DNA from: Gammaproteobacteria bacterium
GTDB taxonomy: Bacteria; Pseudomonadota; Gammaproteobacteria; Ga0077536
Assembly (NCBI GenBank): GCA_003540955.1
Contig: DPMX01000268.1
Location: 1 to 8,721 of the forward strand
Direction: 5' to 3'
DNA length: 8,721 nt
Shown: in pieces, positions 5,823-8,721 of the stretch
How the letters are laid out: each line of letters begins with the position of its first letter
Numbering within the stretch: the stretch's first letter is position 1
Program-made: the position numbers and the translations under genes
The notes under the pieces: generated by a model
What the model was told of the DNA's origin: nothing
What the model saw: the letters and a program-made list of their open reading frames with translations, nothing else
Databases searched by the model: none

Positions 5823-6773
5823 TTAGCATCGGACAAACTTTGCGCTACCCGGACTTGTCAGCGTCACGATAGCCTCAGGCGGCGGCTGCATAAACTGACC
5901 GTCTAAATTGAACGGGCAATTCATCCGCAGTTGAATTTTATGAACCGAAGCACTTTTATAGGTCACCTCTGGTAAGCAATCTTTATTTTTGCCATATAAA
6001 AGTCGATATGCGTTGCGCACCAAGCCAACGGCTGGGGAGCCAATGCTTGTAAATTTTAACGGCCCCCCTTCAGTGCTCCAAAATGGGGAACTTCCAAGGA
6101 AAATCTGGTTCAAGGTGGTCACAACAATTATGCTGAAGCTTTTCTCAGACTCTGATACTGCGTCGAGTTCGACCGCGATCATGTGACCACTAAGCACTTC
6201 ACTTCGAGAAAGTAATACACCTCCTAAAACATACCCTAGCGTCAAAGCACCCGCCACGACATCGGGGATCCACTTCTGCGGAAACAAACGTCGCCTAAGC
6301 TTAATTGCATCGCAAATTCCCGCCGTGCCGAAAAACAAGCCAATTGCTGCAGTCTGCGTCGGATCATAGTCCACTCTAATAAGCCGCCGGACCACACAGT
6401 ACTGCTCAACTTCGCCACGTTCTAATATCGCGACTAATCGCCGCAGCGACTTAACGCGGTCACCCTTCAAACCGACGTCTGCCGCAATCGTGTTAGATGT
6501 TCCGCCCGGTAAAATCGCCAATTTAGGATAATTAGGATACCCGCCGAGTTCGAAAATCTCTGTTAAGACAGCCCCCACCGTGCCATCGCCCGCATTAATT
6601 ACGAGAATCTGTATTTCGGCCGCAGCAAAGTCATTGAGGGCGTTTTTTAGTGCTCCAAAATCAGCGAGTTCTATGTGCAGGACATTATCAAGTTGCCTGG
6701 CGCACTCCCGAATCTCGCTCAAATTGCTAACATTGCGCCGACTCAGGGGGTTACTAAGGACTCCTATCTTCAT
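5823..6773 (-). CDS. Diacylglycerol/sphingosine kinase-family lipid kinase
   Basis: This 316-residue protein has the DAGK catalytic domain, which transfers the ATP phosphate to a lipid hydroxyl such as diacylglycerol, a sphingoid base or ceramide at the inner membrane face. It shows the N-terminal strand MKIGVLSNPLSRRN, the nucleotide loop INAGDGTVGAVL (59-70; A replaces the first G of the usual GGDGT), LPGGTSNTIAADVG (88-101), and a C-terminal beta domain ending with NLDGQ (289-293), where the family usually has DGE. There is no signal peptide. It starts at ATG 6773, 16 bases after the desaturase stop, so the two are almost certainly one operon. Its neighbours suggest the substrate is a long-chain lipid made or altered by the desaturase. 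Known bacterial ceramide kinase CpgB of Caulobacter is a DAGK-family protein, so ceramide or a sphingoid base is one option and diacylglycerol another. Confidence 0.88.
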   Translation of the reverse strand: MKIGVLSNPLSRRNVSNLSEIRECARQLDNVLHIELADFGALKNALNDFAAAEIQILVINAGDGTVGAVLTEIFELGGYPNYPKLAILPGGTSNTIAADVGLKGDRVKSLRRLVAILERGEVEQYCVVRRLIRVDYDPTQTAAIGLFFGTAGICDAIKLRRRLFPQKWIPDVVAGALTLGYVLGGVLLSRSEVLSGHMIAVELDAVSESEKSFSIIVVTTLNQIFLGSSPFWSTEGGPLKFTSIGSPAVGLVRNAYRLLYGKNKDCLPEVTYKSASVHKIQLRMNCPFNLDGQFMQPPPEAIVTLTSPGSAKFVRC

Positions 6774-6789
6774 AGCGCCAGACAGTAGA

Positions 6790-7758
6790 CTAATCTGACA
6801 ACGGCGAGCATTCGTCCGAGTTTATCGCCGGCCGAACAATTCGACTGTATGAAGACATTTCGGGATCAAAAATATAATGTAACAGCACGGTCGTCCATGA
6901 CTGGTATGACTTTAGGTGGTCATAATATTCAGGGGCCAGTTGCTTGACCTTTGGTAGATTATTCCACGGGATTGTCGCGAAGTCGTGATGCTCATTATGG
7001 TAGCCCATATTGAAGCACGTCTTGTTAAGCGGACCGTAATACGAATAGGTCTCCTGCCCTGCGGCGGTCAAGTAATGTTCTTGAATCCAACGACCCCCGA
7101 GGGGATGTAGGCCGAGAGCAAACAAAGTTGACAACGCCAGGTACACTAAAGCTTGAGGCCCAATCAACACAAAAACCAAAATATCGACTAGGACAACTGC
7201 CACGAAATTAGTAATAATCCACCGATCCCAAAACTGGACTTCTTTAATCTGCAGCGGACGCAAAGCCTGGGACACCGAAAACATAAACAACCACACAGCT
7301 TTGCCCACCGGCGAGTTTCCAATTAGGCGAGCTTCTTCGTGCCGAACAATGTCGGGATCACGCAAGTACTGACCAAGGAACTTGTGGTGCATGAGATGGT
7401 ATTTACGAAATGCCATCGCGCTAGGCACGACCAAGGCAAAATCGCAGAAAATACCGACTAAGTTATTTGCCCGAGGATGTTTCAGCACTAGGTTATGGGT
7501 GCATTCATGAATAACAACGTACAACGCGTGGTTCAGAAACGCACCGAGCAAATACGCCAATGGAATGATCCAATACCAGACCAGATCGTTGGCGAAGATT
7601 GCGGTTACCCATTGCGTCGTGACCAGCATCACGGTCCACAGCGCCGTCCACGGGTTTTTATCCATTAAATCCCTAATCTCTGGATGCGTTTTTAAGATCT
7701 CCCGACCACGGGAAAAATGTATCGGACGCCCCTCAAGGTAAGTAAATTCGGTAGTCAT
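6790..7758 (-). CDS. Membrane fatty acid desaturase, sphingolipid delta-4 desaturase (DEGS1)-like
   Basis: This is a 322-residue di-iron integral membrane desaturase/hydroxylase. The three histidine boxes are HECTH (84-88), HLMHH (121-125) and HNEHH (254-258), with an extra His in IQEHY (225-229). Hydrophobic segments lie at about 39-57, 61-85, 98-115 and 178-215. Several stretches recall eukaryotic DEGS1 closely: EILKTHPEIRDLM (20-32) in the N-terminal region, LGLHPLGGRWIQEHY, ETYSYYGPLN, MGYHNEHHDFATIPWNNLP (251-269) and PEYYDHLKSYQSW. Length and box spacing equal that family, whose members introduce a delta-4 double bond or hydroxyl into dihydroceramide. The electron donor is not encoded nearby. 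The ATG at 7758 has only a weak ribosome binding site; a promoter with an overlapping dyad lies 120-150 bases upstream. That this bacterial protein acts on a sphingoid lipid is inference; an acyl lipid is possible. Confidence 0.92.
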   Translation of the reverse strand: MTTEFTYLEGRPIHFSRGREILKTHPEIRDLMDKNPWTALWTVMLVTTQWVTAIFANDLVWYWIIPLAYLLGAFLNHALYVVIHECTHNLVLKHPRANNLVGIFCDFALVVPSAMAFRKYHLMHHKFLGQYLRDPDIVRHEEARLIGNSPVGKAVWLFMFSVSQALRPLQIKEVQFWDRWIITNFVAVVLVDILVFVLIGPQALVYLALSTLFALGLHPLGGRWIQEHYLTAAGQETYSYYGPLNKTCFNMGYHNEHHDFATIPWNNLPKVKQLAPEYYDHLKSYQSWTTVLLHYIFDPEMSSYSRIVRPAINSDECSPLSD

Positions 7759-7861
7759 AGAGTATGTAGTCGGCTGGAAATAGGGTCGCTAATTAGTGGT
7801 CCCCCGTTAGCGCGCACGACACAACAGCGGAACAAATTGCCGTCGTCGACCGTTATGCATT

Positions 7862-7906
7862 ATCGACAACGATTGGTATTGTCGATTAATCAGTAAGATC
7901 GGTCAA
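7862..7906 (-). promoter_or_regulatory. Sigma70-like promoter with overlapping operator before the desaturase
   Basis: On the minus strand TTGACC (7906-7901; 5 of 6 to TTGACA) is spaced 17 bases from GACAAT (7883-7878; 4 of 6 to TATAAT). The -10 box falls inside an inverted repeat with 8-base arms, ATCGACAA and TTGTCGAT (7886-7879 and 7869-7862), separated by 9 bases. This is the layout of a repressor operator. It lies in the 183-base gap between the nucleotidyltransferase stop and the desaturase start, so the desaturase/kinase genes may have their own regulated transcript. No T tract follows the dyad, so it is not a terminator. Confidence 0.5.
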
Positions 7907-7941
7907 ACTTCGCGACCAGCGACGAAACCACCAAAGGGCAC

Positions 7942-8721
7942 TTAGCCTCTCCCCTTCTCGGATTCACAGATAGTCCGATCCAACTCTCGGGCACTGATTA
8001 TCGACTCAACTAACTCAAGGTCTGCCAGATCGTCAACATCAATTGCTGCTTCTGCAAAGGGCATTTCAATTGCACGAGCTTCAAGCCCGAGCTTTTTTGA
8101 GAATGTCGCCAAAGCGTCTGTTAGCGCGAGCCTGCCGCAAACATATCTCAGTAAACTACCGATCCCCAACATACTGATCAAACGCCAAGGACTTTTTCGA
8201 TCAGCCTCTAGTCGTTGCCAGAACGTCACGGCGGAACAGGCATTGCGTGTTTTAAGCGCGAAGATATTGCAACCGCAATAGTCGCCCTCTGAGAATCTCA
8301 ATCGCGTCCGGTTTGATCGCGGATAGCTCCGAGAAACTAAATCGGCCCGCGCTACTCCAACAAAAACATCACTTCGATCACGTGCATTGGTGCAAAAATA
8401 GTCGATCATTTCGTGGTCCAATAATGGGTGATCCGCAGTAACGATCAATAACGGTAGTTCATCTTTAAATTTATCAAAAGCACGGCGTGCACTTGAAGCT
8501 GGCGATTCTGCTGCCTCTAAAAACTCAAATCCGCAGCGCTTGATTCGTGTCCCTACCGACGGAAAATCCTGGAGAGATACTTCACCGCAAATCACGACTC
8601 GATTGATTTGTTCACTTGATGTCACCGTCTCGATAACTCTAGAGAGCATCGAGGTGCCCACGACGGGTACGAGGCACTTGTGGCTCGTGCCTCTCGCTCG
8701 AGCTACCGGATCCAACTCACC
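7942..8721 (-). CDS. MobA-like nucleotidyltransferase (5' end beyond window)
   Basis: 259 residues are visible, lacking the N-terminus. This is a GT-A-fold NTP transferase of the MobA/IspD-like superfamily, which activates an alcohol, phosphate or sugar phosphate as a nucleotide derivative. The first visible residues, GELDPVARARGTSHK, are the end of the usual LAGxRxG-type nucleotide loop, followed by the conserved Lys in HKCLVPVVGTSML (14-26). LLIVTADHPLL (91-101) provides the metal-binding Asp, SEGDYCGCNIFAL (144-156) is a family pattern, and AIDVDDLADLELVE (226-239) provides the C-terminal acidic metal ligands. The TTG at 8715 is an internal Leu codon, not the start: it would remove the nucleotide loop, and the frame continues to the window edge. 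Same strand as the desaturase and lipid kinase, 183 bases upstream; head-group activation for the same lipid is a reasonable inference. The real product is unknown. Confidence 0.85.
   Translation of the reverse strand, partial: GELDPVARARGTSHKCLVPVVGTSMLSRVIETVTSSEQINRVVICGEVSLQDFPSVGTRIKRCGFEFLEAAESPASSARRAFDKFKDELPLLIVTADHPLLDHEMIDYFCTNARDRSDVFVGVARADLVSRSYPRSNRTRLRFSEGDYCGCNIFALKTRNACSAVTFWQRLEADRKSPWRLISMLGIGSLLRYVCGRLALTDALATFSKKLGLEARAIEMPFAEAAIDVDDLADLELVESIISARELDRTICESEKGRG

Noticed and set aside
8713..8715. TTG at 8715 as start of the nucleotidyltransferase
   Set aside because: The codons before it (Gly-Glu) are in frame and fit the nucleotide-loop region of the family, so the gene enters from beyond the right edge and TTG is an internal Leu.

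Overview
The window comes from a bacterial chromosome, probably a gammaproteobacterium. This rests on two family resemblances: the left edge holds the start of a second-type elongation factor G as found in Vibrio, Shewanella and Pseudomonas relatives, and a thiopurine S-methyltransferase, a family common in gammaproteobacteria, is present. Base composition looks moderate and even throughout. I see no tRNA, rRNA, insertion sequence, CRISPR array, integrase or toxin-antitoxin pair. The assignment is by recall of family signatures, not by a database search.

Left third (1-2205): the 5' end of an EF-G gene runs off the left edge on the minus strand. Across a gap of about 370 bases lies a cytoplasmic trypsin-fold serine peptidase on the plus strand. 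It meets, tail to tail with a 4-base stop overlap, an alpha/beta hydrolase on the minus strand.

Middle (2206-4968): a minus-strand unit starts with a tartrate/D-malate dehydrogenase (TtuC/DmlA family). It continues through an interval holding a doubtful 38-codon frame and a 26-codon peptide ORF. The peptide ORF is preceded by an exceptionally long, perfect Shine-Dalgarno sequence and followed by two hairpins, the second with the form of an intrinsic terminator. Divergent from the dehydrogenase, across a structured 362-base gap, is a luciferase-like (LLM class) flavin monooxygenase/reductase. The peptide and hairpins are the least ordinary small-scale feature of the window.

Right half (5092-8721): four minus-strand genes, in transcription order a MobA-like nucleotidyltransferase (cut by the right edge), a membrane desaturase closely resembling the sphingolipid delta-4 desaturase (DEGS1) family, a diacylglycerol/sphingosine-kinase-fold lipid kinase 16 bases downstream of it, and a thiopurine S-methyltransferase. 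A sigma70-like promoter overlapped by an inverted repeat lies directly before the desaturase. My reading, which is inference, is that the nucleotidyltransferase, desaturase and lipid kinase serve one lipid-modifying pathway: desaturation of a long-chain or sphingoid-like lipid, phosphorylation of a lipid hydroxyl, and nucleotide activation of a head group. No sphingolipid core gene (serine palmitoyltransferase, ceramide synthase) is in the window, so the lipid is unknown.
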